From positions 2,666,001-2,730,000 of the forward strand of contig NZ_CP014518.1 in NCBI RefSeq assembly GCF_001577305.1: a stretch of DNA of 64,000 nt. The letters are read 5' to 3'. The notes beneath the pieces were generated by a model. That model worked only from the letters and a program-made list of their open reading frames with translations, was not told where the DNA came from and searched no databases. The first letter of the stretch is position 1. Every line of letters begins with the position of its first letter. Both the position numbers and the translations under genes were made by a program. The stretch comes from Sinomonas atrocyanea (GTDB lineage: Bacteria; Actinomycetota; Actinomycetes; Actinomycetales; Micrococcaceae). Positions 49,913 to 58,768 of this stretch are shown here, piece by piece.

Positions 49913-49940
49913 GCACGACGGCGGCCGCCCGCCGTCGTGC
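49913..49940 (-). terminator. 12-bp hairpin after the ABC permease gene
   Basis: GCACGACGGCGG (49913-49924) and CCGCCGTCGTGC (49929-49940) are perfectly complementary with a 4-nt loop. It lies 19 nt beyond the ABC permease stop. Confidence 0.75.
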
Positions 49941-49958
49941 CTCGGCCCGCCGTGCGCT

Positions 49959-51557
49959 TCAGCGCACCCGGACGAGGCTCGAGTACAGCTCGGGGCCGCG
50001 CGCGTCCATGAGGCGGCCGCCGAGGAGGACGCCGGCGGCGAGCAGCGCGCCTCCGAGCAGCACCCCCACGCCGAGGGTCGCCCACGCGAAGCCGGCAGCG
50101 CCCGTCGCGGCAGCGAGCACCGTGAGGACGATCTCGGGTGCGGCGAGGATCCCGAGCGCCACGACGCCCCCGAACTGGACGAGGAGCGTCTGGGCGCTGT
50201 TGCCGGCAGGCTTCTTGAACGGGCTCTCCCCGGGCAGCGGGACCGCCACGGTGTACCGCGCCGAGACCACGGAGGACAGCCCTACCCCGCTGAGCAGCAC
50301 CCCGAGCGCGAGCCCGAGGAGGGCCGGGAACAGGGCCCAGTCGCCTGCCAGGGCAAACGGGAGCGCGGTGATGAGCGCCACTGCGGGCAGGGCGAAGAGC
50401 AGCAGGGCCGCAGCCCGCCCCAGCCGGTCGGCCCAGCCGCGCACGCCCGCGGCCAGGTGCATCGAGAAGGCCGTCGAGTCGTAGGAGACGTCGGCCGAGA
50501 TCGACCAGGCCAGGACGAAGGCGGAGATCGCCCCGGCGAGCGGGAACGGTCCCTCGAGCACCGATCCGGAGCTGTGCCGGCCGGCGCGCGAGGCGACGAA
50601 GAGCACCACGGGCAGCAGCGGCACCACGATGAGCCCTGTGGTGTACCGGGGATCGCGGATCCAGTAGGTGAGGGCACGGGCCGCGACGGCGCCCGCCGGC
50701 GTGGCGGGCATCCAGCCGAAGGCGCCGAGCCCCCGCCGCGGGGCCGGCGAGCGCCCGGATCCCCTGCTGCCGGGATTCTCGAGGGCCCGCGCGAGCGCCC
50801 AGGACCATCCCCAGGCAGCGAGGACGAGCGCCGCGGCGGTGATCAGCAGCTTCGCGGCCGCCTCGCCCACCCGGCCCTCGGCCACCGCCGCGGGCGCCGA
50901 GAAGGCCGCGCCCAGCGGCGTCCAGCCCAGCACGGCCGCGGCCTGGGAGACGGCCGTGGTGCCGCCCTCGCCGATGCCGCGGGCGAGCAGCGAGATGCCG
51001 GGGCCAAGGAACATGATCGGCACGATGAACAGGATCCGGGTCACGTCGCGGAACCGGCGCGAGGAGGCCAGCTCCGCCACGATGCTCGCCACGAGGCGGC
51101 TCGTGACCACGCACAGCGCGAGCGCGAGCAGCGCGCCCAGCACGGCCGCGGCGACGACCAGGCCTCCGCGCGCCCACGTCACCGTGGTCCCGGCGAGCGC
51201 GAGCGCGGTGCACACCCCCGGCACGCCGATGAGCCCCGCGGCGGCCTGCCCGAGGAGCAGCTGGCGCAGCGGGATGGGGTAGAGCGCGAACCGGGCAGGG
51301 TCCAGCGTGAGGTCGATCCCCGAGAGCACGATCGGGGTCAGGGCCCAGCCCAGCACGAGCAGGGAGCCCGCGAGCACCAGCACGGTCTCGGCAATGGGAA
51401 CCGGGACGGCCCTGAGGGCCACGAGCCCCACCAGGGCGAGCGCGAGGATCCAGAGCCCGTACAGGGCCCCGATGATCACGCCCACCAGCTGCCAGGGGCT
51501 GCGGCGCAGGCCGTTGCGCAGGAGGGTGAGCTTGAGCCGGATCAGGTGTGCAACCAC
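49959..51557 (-). CDS. ABC exporter permease protein
   Basis: The protein has 532 aa with about 12 membrane segments in two halves and a cytoplasmic loop near residues 265-295. It starts VVAHLIRLKLTLLRNGLRRSPWQ, typical of actinobacterial two-component ABC exporters with large permeases. The GTG start lies 16 nt inside the ATPase gene end, so the two are co-translated. The substrate is unknown. Confidence 0.85.
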   Translation of the reverse strand: MVAHLIRLKLTLLRNGLRRSPWQLVGVIIGALYGLWILALALVGLVALRAVPVPIAETVLVLAGSLLVLGWALTPIVLSGIDLTLDPARFALYPIPLRQLLLGQAAAGLIGVPGVCTALALAGTTVTWARGGLVVAAAVLGALLALALCVVTSRLVASIVAELASSRRFRDVTRILFIVPIMFLGPGISLLARGIGEGGTTAVSQAAAVLGWTPLGAAFSAPAAVAEGRVGEAAAKLLITAAALVLAAWGWSWALARALENPGSRGSGRSPAPRRGLGAFGWMPATPAGAVAARALTYWIRDPRYTTGLIVVPLLPVVLFVASRAGRHSSGSVLEGPFPLAGAISAFVLAWSISADVSYDSTAFSMHLAAGVRGWADRLGRAAALLLFALPAVALITALPFALAGDWALFPALLGLALGVLLSGVGLSSVVSARYTVAVPLPGESPFKKPAGNSAQTLLVQFGGVVALGILAAPEIVLTVLAAATGAAGFAWATLGVGVLLGGALLAAGVLLGGRLMDARGPELYSSLVRVR

Positions 51558-52315
51558 GACAGTCCCCCCGTGCGCCCCGGCCCGCCCACGAGCTGGACGA
51601 ACCGGTCCTCGAGCGAGGCCCCGGCGCGGACCTCGTCCACGGTGCCGGCCGCGAGGATCTGTCCCTGCGCCACGACCGCGACGTGGTCGCACATGCGCTG
51701 CACGAGGTCCATGACATGGCTCGAGACGACGACGGTGCCGCCCGATCGGACGAACTCGGCGAGGATGGCCCGGATCCCGGAGGCCGAGATCGGGTCCACC
51801 GACTCGAACGGCTCGTCCAGCACGAGCACCCTGGGCGCGTGGACGAGCGCCGCGGCGAGCGCGATCTTCTTCGTCATGCCGGCCGAGTAGTCCACCACGA
51901 GCGTGCGGCCCGCATCGGCGAGGTCGAACGCCTCGAGCAGGTCCCGGACGCGCGCCGCGACGGTCACACGGTCCATGCCCCGCAGGAGTCCCGCGTAGGT
52001 CAGCAGCTGCTCCCCGCTGAGCCGGTCGAAGAGGCGCACCCCGTCGGGGAGCACTCCGAGGAGCCGCTTCGCACCGACCGGGTCGGCCCAGACGTCGACG
52101 CCCAGCACGGCGGCCGTGCCGGCGTCGGGGCGGAGGAGGCCGGTGGCCATCGAGAGGGTGGTGGTCTTCCCTGCCCCGTTCGGCCCGACCAGCCCGTAGA
52201 ACGAGCCGGCGGGCACGTCGAGGCTGATCCCTGCCACGGCCGGCTTGCCGCCGAAGGTCTTCACAAGGCCCCGGAGGGAGAGCGCGACGGGAACGGCCGG
52301 GCTGGGAGCATCCAT
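51542..52315 (-). CDS. ABC transporter ATP-binding protein
   Basis: The protein has 257 aa. Walker A is GLVGPNGAGKTTTLSMATGLL, the signature motif is the variant DYSAGMTKKIALA, Walker B is VLVLDEPFESVD and the switch His is in SSHVMDLV. It energises the adjacent permease, the pattern of daunorubicin/bacitracin-type exporters. It is probably leaderless (TAGCGT, 6 nt, ATG). Confidence 0.93.
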   Translation of the reverse strand: MDAPSPAVPVALSLRGLVKTFGGKPAVAGISLDVPAGSFYGLVGPNGAGKTTTLSMATGLLRPDAGTAAVLGVDVWADPVGAKRLLGVLPDGVRLFDRLSGEQLLTYAGLLRGMDRVTVAARVRDLLEAFDLADAGRTLVVDYSAGMTKKIALAAALVHAPRVLVLDEPFESVDPISASGIRAILAEFVRSGGTVVVSSHVMDLVQRMCDHVAVVAQGQILAAGTVDEVRAGASLEDRFVQLVGGPGRTGGLSWLHT

Positions 52316-52422
52316 GCCACCACGCTAGCAAGCGCCGTCCCGCCGCGGATGAGCCCCGAGGATGACTAGCGGCTCAGTCTTGAGGATGACCGGCGCGCAG
52401 TGGCCCCAGAAGAGGGCCGGCC

Positions 52423-53412
52423 TCAGAAGAGGGCGCGGGCGAGCTGCTGCCGGGCCGCGGCCACCCGCGGATCGGCGGCGCCGACCACCTCGAAGAGCTC
52501 GAGCAGCCGGACGCGTGCCGCCTCCCGGTCCTCGCCCCCGGTGCGGGAGATGAATCCGACGAGGCGCGAGAACGCATCCTCCACGTGCCCGCCCGCCACG
52601 TCGAGGTCCGCGACCCGGAGCTGGGCGGCGAGGTCGTCGGGGGACGCCGCGGCGGCGGCCCGGGCGGCCTCGGCCGCGGGCTGGTCCACCTCGGCCACGC
52701 GGGCCATGAGCTGGACCTGGACGAGCCCCGCCTTGGCCTCGCGGTCCGCGGGCTGCTCGGCGAGCGCCCTGCGGTACGCGGCCTCGGCCGCGGCGAAGTC
52801 GCCACGGTCGATCGCGTCGAAGGCCTCCTGGTGCAGCGGGGGCAGCTCCGGCTCCGCCTCGGCGGCGGGGACGCCGTCGGCGGTGCCGGTGACGCCGTTG
52901 GCCGCGGCGACCCGCAGCAGCTCGTCGAGGAGCTGGCGCGTCTGCGGCTCGGACGCCGCGCCCTGGAAGAGCGGGATCGGCTGGCCCTTGAGGATGGCGA
53001 CGGCGGTCGGCACGGCCTGGGCCTGGAAGGCCTGGGCGAGCTGCGGGAAGGCCTCGACGTCCGCGGCGGTGTAGAGCAGCCGCCCGGCGTAGGAGGAGAC
53101 GATCGTGCCGAGGTCGTCGCGCAGCCGCTGGGACTCGGGCGAATAGGAGGCCCACAGGAGCACGACGACGGGCACGGTCGCCGAGCGCTGGACGACCTCG
53201 CCGAAGGTCCGCTCGTCGAGGTCGATCCGGCCCGGTGCCGGGGCGCCCTGCGCGGGCGCCGCGTGGTCGGCGGGCTGCCCGGCGCCCGCGGGCGCCGGGT
53301 GGGCGGCCGAGGCGGGCGGGGCCGCCGTCGCCCGCGCCTTGAGGGCCGAGAGGTCGACGGCGCCGCGGAAGTTCAGCTGCGGCTGGGGCTGGCGGGAACC
53401 GGGAACACTCAT
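52423..53412 (-). CDS. Thioredoxin-TPR co-chaperone (CnoX/YbbN-like)
   Basis: The protein has 329 aa. A thioredoxin fold (about residues 60-170) lacks the CxxC pair: the site reads LWASYSPESQ. TPR-like helices follow (about 190-325, RGDFAAAEAAYRRALAEQPADREAKAGL). This matches CnoX/YbbN holdase proteins that hand clients to chaperones. The N-terminus is Ala/Pro-rich. It is probably leaderless (TAAGCT, 6 nt, ATG). Confidence 0.87.
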   Translation of the reverse strand: MSVPGSRQPQPQLNFRGAVDLSALKARATAAPPASAAHPAPAGAGQPADHAAPAQGAPAPGRIDLDERTFGEVVQRSATVPVVVLLWASYSPESQRLRDDLGTIVSSYAGRLLYTAADVEAFPQLAQAFQAQAVPTAVAILKGQPIPLFQGAASEPQTRQLLDELLRVAAANGVTGTADGVPAAEAEPELPPLHQEAFDAIDRGDFAAAEAAYRRALAEQPADREAKAGLVQVQLMARVAEVDQPAAEAARAAAAASPDDLAAQLRVADLDVAGGHVEDAFSRLVGFISRTGGEDREAARVRLLELFEVVGAADPRVAAARQQLARALF

Positions 53413-53443
53413 GGCCCCAGCTTAGCGAAGGGCCGGGACGGGC

Positions 53444-53482
53444 GAGGGCGGGGCCGCACCGCGTCGGTGCAGCCCCGCCCTC
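53444..53482 (-). terminator. Long hairpin after the frameshifted envelope protein gene
   Basis: GAGGGCGGGGC (53444-53454) pairs with GCCCCGCCCTC (53472-53482), and an inner GCACCG/CGGTGC (53456-53461, 53465-53470) closes a 3-nt loop. It starts 18 nt after the gene stop at 53500. Confidence 0.8.
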
Positions 53483-53499
53483 ACTCCGGACGGACCTCG

Positions 53500-55274
53500 T
53501 CAGCTCACGCTGGCCCCGGAGAGGTTCCGGGTGGCCCCGATGAGGGTGACCTGCTGCGGGCCGCCGTCCTTGGGGATGTAGAGCATGACCGACTCGCGGA
53601 ACGTGAGGGTCGCCTTCGTGCTGGCCTCCTTGCCGCCGGCGAGCGCCGCGGCGTCGTCCTGGAGGGTGACCTTGTCGCCCGAGGCCTTCGGCGTGCCCTC
53701 GACCGTGAAGTCGAGCGGTGCGACCACGATCGCGCCGCCGTCGGCCGCGCGGAAGGCGGCCGCCTCGTTGCCGACGGGCGTGTGCTTGAAGGTGAACGTC
53801 GCGTCCGCGGCCTTGGCGATGTCGGACTGGTAGCCGAACGTGTCCTTGATGTAGGCGTTGTCCGGGATCCTGCCCTTCCAGGCGCTGTTGGCGTTGGAGA
53901 GCCGATCGGCCACCCCCGCAATCGCGTCCTTCGGGCTCACCGTGAGGCCCGCCTTGTCGTCGAGGGCGATCTGGTCGGTACCGGACTTGGGCGTCCCGGG
54001 GAAGGTCGCACCCGGCAGGAGCGGCGCGGCCTCGATGAGCTTGTAGTTCTCGCGGGCGGATGCCTGGCGCAGCGTCAGCAGCTGCGGGGTGGTGTTGCCC
54101 TGCCCCTGGGTGACCGCCACGATCGTGCGCGGCCAGGACCGCTGGGTCGTCACGACGGTGGTGAGCAGCTTCGACGAGCGCACGGGGGCGATCGCCGGGG
54201 CGCTCGAGACGGCCGCGCGCACCTTGTAGTTCTGCTGGCGGGCGAGCAGCGCCGAGCCGTCGACCCGGGCGCCGAGCTTGCCGGCGTCCTTCGCGTCGTC
54301 GCCGGCCTGCACCGCGTTGGCGGTCTGGTCGAGGATGCGCGTGAGCTGGTCCTCGACCACCACGCGCGTCCCCGACTCGGCGGGGCTGGGTGCGGGCGCG
54401 GTCGCGGCCTGCGCGGGGACGGCTGCGAGGCCGCCCACGCCGAGCAGGACGGAGAGCACCGCAGCGACGCGGGCCGCCGGCGTGCGCCGCACGGCCGGCA
54501 GGGACGCCGCGCGGCGGTCCGCTGTGCGCTCGGCGGTGCCGGGTGCCTGGCCGGGCACCGGGGGGATGGCCGCGGTCGCCGGACCGGACGCGCCGGCCTC
54601 GGGCGCACGACGCCGGTCCTCGCCGTCGGTGCCCGGGCCGCCCGCGTCGGGGCCGCCGATGCGGGGGGCACCGGGGCCGCCCCGGAGGCGCCGCAGCAGC
54701 ATCAGGGCGGCGGCCGCGAGGATGAGGAGGGCGCCGATGACGATGAGCGGGACAGCCCACGGCATGGTCGCGTGGCTCGGCCAGGTGATCGTCACGTCCT
54801 GGGGTGCCGGGGCCTTCCCGTCGGTCGCGAGGAGGAGCTGCCAGTCGCCCGAGTCCGGGAGGTCCCAGTGGTACTGGAGGGTGCCGTTCGCGTTCTGGCT
54901 GGTGGCGAACAGGTCGGCGCCGGCGGGGTTCGGCGAGGTGGCCTCGCCGTCCGTGTGGGTGGCCTTGAGGACCTTGCCGTCATCGGAGGCGCCGTCGATG
55001 GTCGTGTGCGCGGCCTTGCCGACCCAGGCGGCCATGTCGTCGGGGCGCGCAGCGGCCAGCACGTAGTTGCCGTTGCCGTGGACGGTCAGGGTCGCCTCTC
55101 CCCACGGAGGTCCTTGAGCTTCGCATCGATCACCGTCAGCGGGGTGGCCGGGGTGCCGGCCGGAACCGTTGCCGTCACTTGGTCGGCTGGCGCCCACCAG
55201 GTGAGCTGGCCGATGCCGGCCACGAGGGCTACAAGGCCGAGCAGCAGGAGCGCGGCTGCGGTCTTCAATCGCAC
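53500..55274 (-). pseudogene. Putative secreted/membrane-anchored protein, apparent frameshift near the 5' end
   Basis: GTG 55274 (after GAGG) opens MRLKTAAALLLLGLVALVAG, a signal or anchor segment, and runs to about residue 58 (VIDAKLKDLRG). The frame then breaks; the continuation EATLTVHGNGNYVLAAARPDD runs one frame over to 53500. One extra G in the run at 55100-55103 gives a protein of about 591 aa. It has an outer domain, a membrane segment (WAVPLIVIGALLILAAAALMLLRR region), a Pro/Gly-rich linker, a third hydrophobic segment ending VPAQAATA, and a 280-residue Thr/Ser-rich extracytoplasmic domain. I do not recognise a family. Confidence 0.72.
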
Positions 55275-55455
55275 AGGAATACCTCACGTCGGGGGAAGGG
55301 AACCTGTCCATGGTAACCAAATCGTGACCATCGGGTCAGATCGGGCCGGCTGGTAGGGTGTGCGCAGTGGGCCCGGGGGCCTGCGGCCCACCCGCAGCCG
55401 AGCCCTCGGTGCCCGTCGTCCTCCGGCCTGTCCGGACCTAGCAGAAGGCAGAGGC

Positions 55456-56772
55456 GTGGGAGAGAACCACCAGCCCGAACCAGTCGAGCCGGAGTCTCCC
55501 TCCGCCGCGGGGACGAACCCGCCCGTCAAGCATCCGGTGATCGGGACCGGGCACACGGCCGAGCACCATGGCGGCAGGGAGTTCATGCGCACGGTCGCCC
55601 AGCGCCTGCGGACGCCGCTGCCGGGGGCGCAGCCGCGGGTGCGCTTCGAGATGCCGCCCATCGCCGAGGCGGAGGAGGGCAGCCCCCTCGCCCCGCTGTC
55701 GAAGGACAGGGGCCTCGGCGAGCCCGGGCCGCGGGTCTCGAACAGGAACCCCGTCTACGTGGGGTTCATGGGGACCGTCGGCGTGGGGATCGCACTCGCG
55801 CTGTACTACATCGCAGCGCACACCACCCAGCTGCTGCTGTGGATCCTCGCGGCCCTGTTCATCTCCCTCGGGCTGGACCCCGTGGTGCGGTGGCTCGAGT
55901 CGCGCCGCATCCCCCGTGCGCTCGGCATCGCCGTGACGATCCTCGCGCTCCTGGGCGTGCTGGGCGCGTTCTTCGGCACGCTCATCCCGACGATGGTCGA
56001 CCAGATCACCCAGCTCGTGAACAACGTCCCGACCTGGATCAACGACTTCCTCGCCTCCGACTTCTACAAGAGCATCGACGAGCAGTTCGGCATCAAGACG
56101 CGGGTGACCGAGGAGCTGCAGAAGTTCGGCCAGGACTCGACCGCCGTCACGAACCTGTTCGGCGGGGTCCTCGGCTTCGGGACCACGGTGGCGAACTCCC
56201 TGTTCGGGGTGCTCATCGTCGTCGTCCTCAGCCTCTACTTCCTCTCCGCCATGCCGGCGATGAAGCGGTGGGCCTACCGGCTCGCACCCCGCTCCCGCAG
56301 GGTGCGGGTGCAGGCGCTCAGCGAGGAGATCACCCGGTCGGTGGGCAACTACGTCATCGGGCAGGTCTGCGTCGCCGCCCTGAACGCGGCCTTCGCCTTC
56401 ATCGTCATGACGATCCTCAAGGTGCCCTTCGCCGCGCTCCTGGCGTTCATGGTCGGCTTCCTCGCGTTCATCCCGCTCGTGGGCGGCGTCGTCGCGGGCA
56501 CGGTCATCTCGCTCGTGGCGCTCACCGGCGGCTGGCAGACCGCCGTCATCCTCGCCGCCGCGTACTTCGCCTACCTCCAGTTCGAGGCGTACTTCATCTC
56601 GCCGCGCATCATGCAGCGCGCCGTGGCGGTGCCCGGCCCGGTCGCGGTGATCTCGGTGATCGCGGGCGGCAGCCTCCTCGGCGTGCTCGGGGCGCTCATC
56701 GCGATCCCGACCGCGGCCTCGGTGATGCTGCTCATGCGGGAGGTCTTCATCACGAGACAGGACCAGCACTAG
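55456..56772 (+). CDS. AI-2E family transporter (PerM-like)
   Basis: The protein has 438 aa. About 85 hydrophilic residues precede eight membrane segments. Signatures are ISLGLDPVVRWLESRRIPRALGIAV, YVIGQVCVAALNAAFAFIVM and PLVGGVVAGTVISLVAL. Family members export autoinducer-like or other small molecules or act as Na+/H+ antiporters; no closer assignment is possible. GTG 55456 is chosen over upstream codons for GAGG-type sites just before it. Confidence 0.87.
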   Translation: MGENHQPEPVEPESPSAAGTNPPVKHPVIGTGHTAEHHGGREFMRTVAQRLRTPLPGAQPRVRFEMPPIAEAEEGSPLAPLSKDRGLGEPGPRVSNRNPVYVGFMGTVGVGIALALYYIAAHTTQLLLWILAALFISLGLDPVVRWLESRRIPRALGIAVTILALLGVLGAFFGTLIPTMVDQITQLVNNVPTWINDFLASDFYKSIDEQFGIKTRVTEELQKFGQDSTAVTNLFGGVLGFGTTVANSLFGVLIVVVLSLYFLSAMPAMKRWAYRLAPRSRRVRVQALSEEITRSVGNYVIGQVCVAALNAAFAFIVMTILKVPFAALLAFMVGFLAFIPLVGGVVAGTVISLVALTGGWQTAVILAAAYFAYLQFEAYFISPRIMQRAVAVPGPVAVISVIAGGSLLGVLGALIAIPTAASVMLLMREVFITRQDQH

Positions 56773-56777
56773 CCCGA

Positions 56778-56797
56778 GCGGCCGGCGCGCCGGCCGC
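56778..56797. terminator. 20-bp perfect palindrome between convergent genes
   Basis: GCGGCCGGCGCGCCGGCCGC lies 5 nt after the AI-2E transporter stop and 2 nt before the stop of the converging hydrolase. It is self-complementary and can form a short, very stable stem, so it is a likely bidirectional terminator. Confidence 0.65.
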
Positions 56798-56799
56798 CG

Positions 56800-57588
56800 T
56801 CAGGAGGCGGTCGCCGTCGGCCCATCCCACACGGCAGGGAGCTCCGGGGACTCACCGAGCACGTCGTCGACGACCTCGCCCAGCACCCGCTGCACGAACT
56901 TCTCGCCCACCCAGAGGTGCTTCGCGCCCTCGACGCCGACGACGCGCGCCTGCGGCACCCGCGCGAACCGCTGCACGGCCTCGGCAGGGCGCAGGTAGTC
57001 GTCGAGCTCCGGCACGAGCACCGTCAGGGGCCGCCCGCACGCGGCCCACGCATCGAGGTCGGCGTCGCCCGCGCGGTGCAGCGGCGGCGAGAGCAGGACC
57101 GCCCCATCGATCTCGTCCACGACCGGGGGCACGGCCCCGTACTTCAGCGCGAGTTCGGTGCCGAAGGACCACCCCACGAGCCACCGGCGCGGAAGCCCGC
57201 GCTCGGCGGCGAAGCGCACCGCGGCCTCGACGTCCGCCCGCTCGCCGACGCCTTCCTCGAACTGGCCCTCGCTCGTTCCGCGCGCGCTCGAGGTCCCGCG
57301 CGTGTTGAACCTCAGGACGGCCATGCCCGCGAGCGCGGGGAGCCGGAAGGAGGCCTTGCGGTAGACGTGCGAATCCATGAAGCCGCCGTGGGTCGGCAGC
57401 GGGTGGAGCGTGATGAGGGTCGCCACCGGCTCCGTGTCCTGCGGCAGGGCCAGCTCCCCGACGAGCGTGAGCCCGTCCTCGGTGCGCAGCTCGATGTTCT
57501 CGCGGCGCGCGGGCAGGACGGTGTTGGCGCGGATCGCCGCGGGCCCGTCGGGCTCGGTGAACACGTAGGAGGCGGGGTCGAAGCTCAT
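56800..57588 (-). CDS. Alpha/beta hydrolase (YtmA/dienelactone-hydrolase-like)
   Basis: The protein has 262 aa. The nucleophile is in VGWSFGTELAL, the RFNTRGTSSARG loop is typical of the family annotated as alpha/beta superfamily hydrolases (YfhR-like), and the His is in EGAKHLWVGE. The substrate is unknown. TACTGT lies 7 nt before the ATG (leaderless). It is co-directional with the small zinc-binding protein gene upstream. Confidence 0.83.
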   Translation of the reverse strand: MSFDPASYVFTEPDGPAAIRANTVLPARRENIELRTEDGLTLVGELALPQDTEPVATLITLHPLPTHGGFMDSHVYRKASFRLPALAGMAVLRFNTRGTSSARGTSEGQFEEGVGERADVEAAVRFAAERGLPRRWLVGWSFGTELALKYGAVPPVVDEIDGAVLLSPPLHRAGDADLDAWAACGRPLTVLVPELDDYLRPAEAVQRFARVPQARVVGVEGAKHLWVGEKFVQRVLGEVVDDVLGESPELPAVWDGPTATAS

Positions 57589-57611
57589 GGTCCCCACAGT
57601 ATCGAAGGGGG

Positions 57612-57959
57612 CTACCGGTAGCGGTACGTGCGGGTGCGCCAGCAGTGCGTGTGCCAGTGCCGCCGCTCGGCGATCCCGGCCTCCTCGCCGAACAGGTGGT
57701 CGTCGGCCCAGACCACCAGGTGGGCCGTCCCCGGCGGGATGGTGCGCGAGCACCCAGGGCACGTGTACACCTTCGCCGCGCTGCGGGTCGTCACCTGCCG
57801 GACGCGCCAGTCGCCGTCCGGCGCGGACTCGAGCCGGGCGAACCCGGCGAGCACGCGTTCGGGATTGAAGTCGTCCCGCCCGTCGCGCGCGTCCGCGGCG
57901 TCCCTGTCGCTGCGGGGGGCGGCGGCAGGGCGGCGTCGTGGGCGGTTCGAGCGGGGCAT
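57612..57959 (-). CDS. Small zinc-binding protein of unknown function
   Basis: The protein has 115 aa. A basic, Arg-rich N-terminus (about 1-30) precedes a compact domain with CPGCSRTIPPGTAHLVVW and a terminal RHWHTHCW; the Cys/His pattern suggests one zinc site of the HNH or zinc-ribbon type. Comparable actinobacterial proteins lie next to nucS. CAGAAT lies 6 nt before ATG 57959. It is divergent from nucS. Confidence 0.75.
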   Translation of the reverse strand: MPRSNRPRRRPAAAPRSDRDAADARDGRDDFNPERVLAGFARLESAPDGDWRVRQVTTRSAAKVYTCPGCSRTIPPGTAHLVVWADDHLFGEEAGIAERRHWHTHCWRTRTYRYR

Positions 57960-58043
57960 GGCTCCATTCTGCCGTGCCCACTGCCTCGTGCCCGTCCCAC
58001 CGGGGGCCCGCGCCGTCCGTGGGCGCCACGGTAGAGTTCTCGG

Positions 58044-58739
58044 GTGCGACTCGTCATTGCCCGGTGCTCCGTCGACTACGTGGGGCGCCTGAAGGCCCAT
58101 CTGCCCCTCGCGACCCGCCTGCTCGTCGTCAAGGCGGACGGTTCGGTGCTCGTCCACTCGGACGGCGGGTCGTACAAGCCGCTGAACTGGATGAGCCCGC
58201 CGGCCACCCTCCGCGTCGTCTCCCCCGAGGAGTCCGAGCTGGAGGACGGCGTCCTCGAGCAGTGGACGGTGCAGTCGGCCAAGACGGACGACCGGCTGAT
58301 CGTCAACGTCCACGAGGTCGTGCACGACTCCTCCCATGAGCTCGGCGTGGACCCCGGCCTCATCAAGGACGGGGTGGAGTCCGACCTCCAGCGGCTCCTC
58401 GCGGAGCAGATCGAGACCCTCGGGCCGGGCTACAGCCTGATCCGCCGCGAGTACTTCACCGCCATCGGCCCGGTCGACATCCTCGCGCGAGACGCGACCG
58501 GCGCGACCGTCGCGGTCGAGCTCAAGCGGCGCGGCGACATCGCCGGCGTCGAGCAGCTCACGCGCTACCTCGAGCTCCTCAACCGCGACCCGCTGCTCGC
58601 GCCCGTGCGGGGCATCTTCGCCGCCCAGCAGATCAAGCCGCAGGCGCGGGTTCTTGCGGCCGACCGCGGGATCGACTGCGTGACGCTCGACTACGACGCG
58701 ATGCGCGGCGTGGACGACGTGGAGTCCCGCCTGTTCTGA
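58044..58739 (+). CDS. nucS: Mismatch-specific endonuclease NucS/EndoMS
   Basis: The protein has 231 aa. The N-terminal beta domain (about 1-110) binds DNA; the C-terminal RecB-like nuclease shows GPVDILARDATGATVAVELKRRGDIAGVEQLTRYLELL with the catalytic Asp, Glu and Lys. It cuts both strands at mismatches and replaces MutSL in most actinobacteria. The GTG start lies 6 nt after TAGAGT (leaderless). Confidence 0.96.
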   Translation: MRLVIARCSVDYVGRLKAHLPLATRLLVVKADGSVLVHSDGGSYKPLNWMSPPATLRVVSPEESELEDGVLEQWTVQSAKTDDRLIVNVHEVVHDSSHELGVDPGLIKDGVESDLQRLLAEQIETLGPGYSLIRREYFTAIGPVDILARDATGATVAVELKRRGDIAGVEQLTRYLELLNRDPLLAPVRGIFAAQQIKPQARVLAADRGIDCVTLDYDAMRGVDDVESRLF

Positions 58740-58768
58740 GCCCGACCGGGCTCGCCTAAGGTAGTGGC

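Noticed and set aside
49710..51890. 726-codon plus-strand frame over the ABC exporter
   Set aside because: Antisense shadow; the minus strand encodes clear ABC ATPase and permease proteins.
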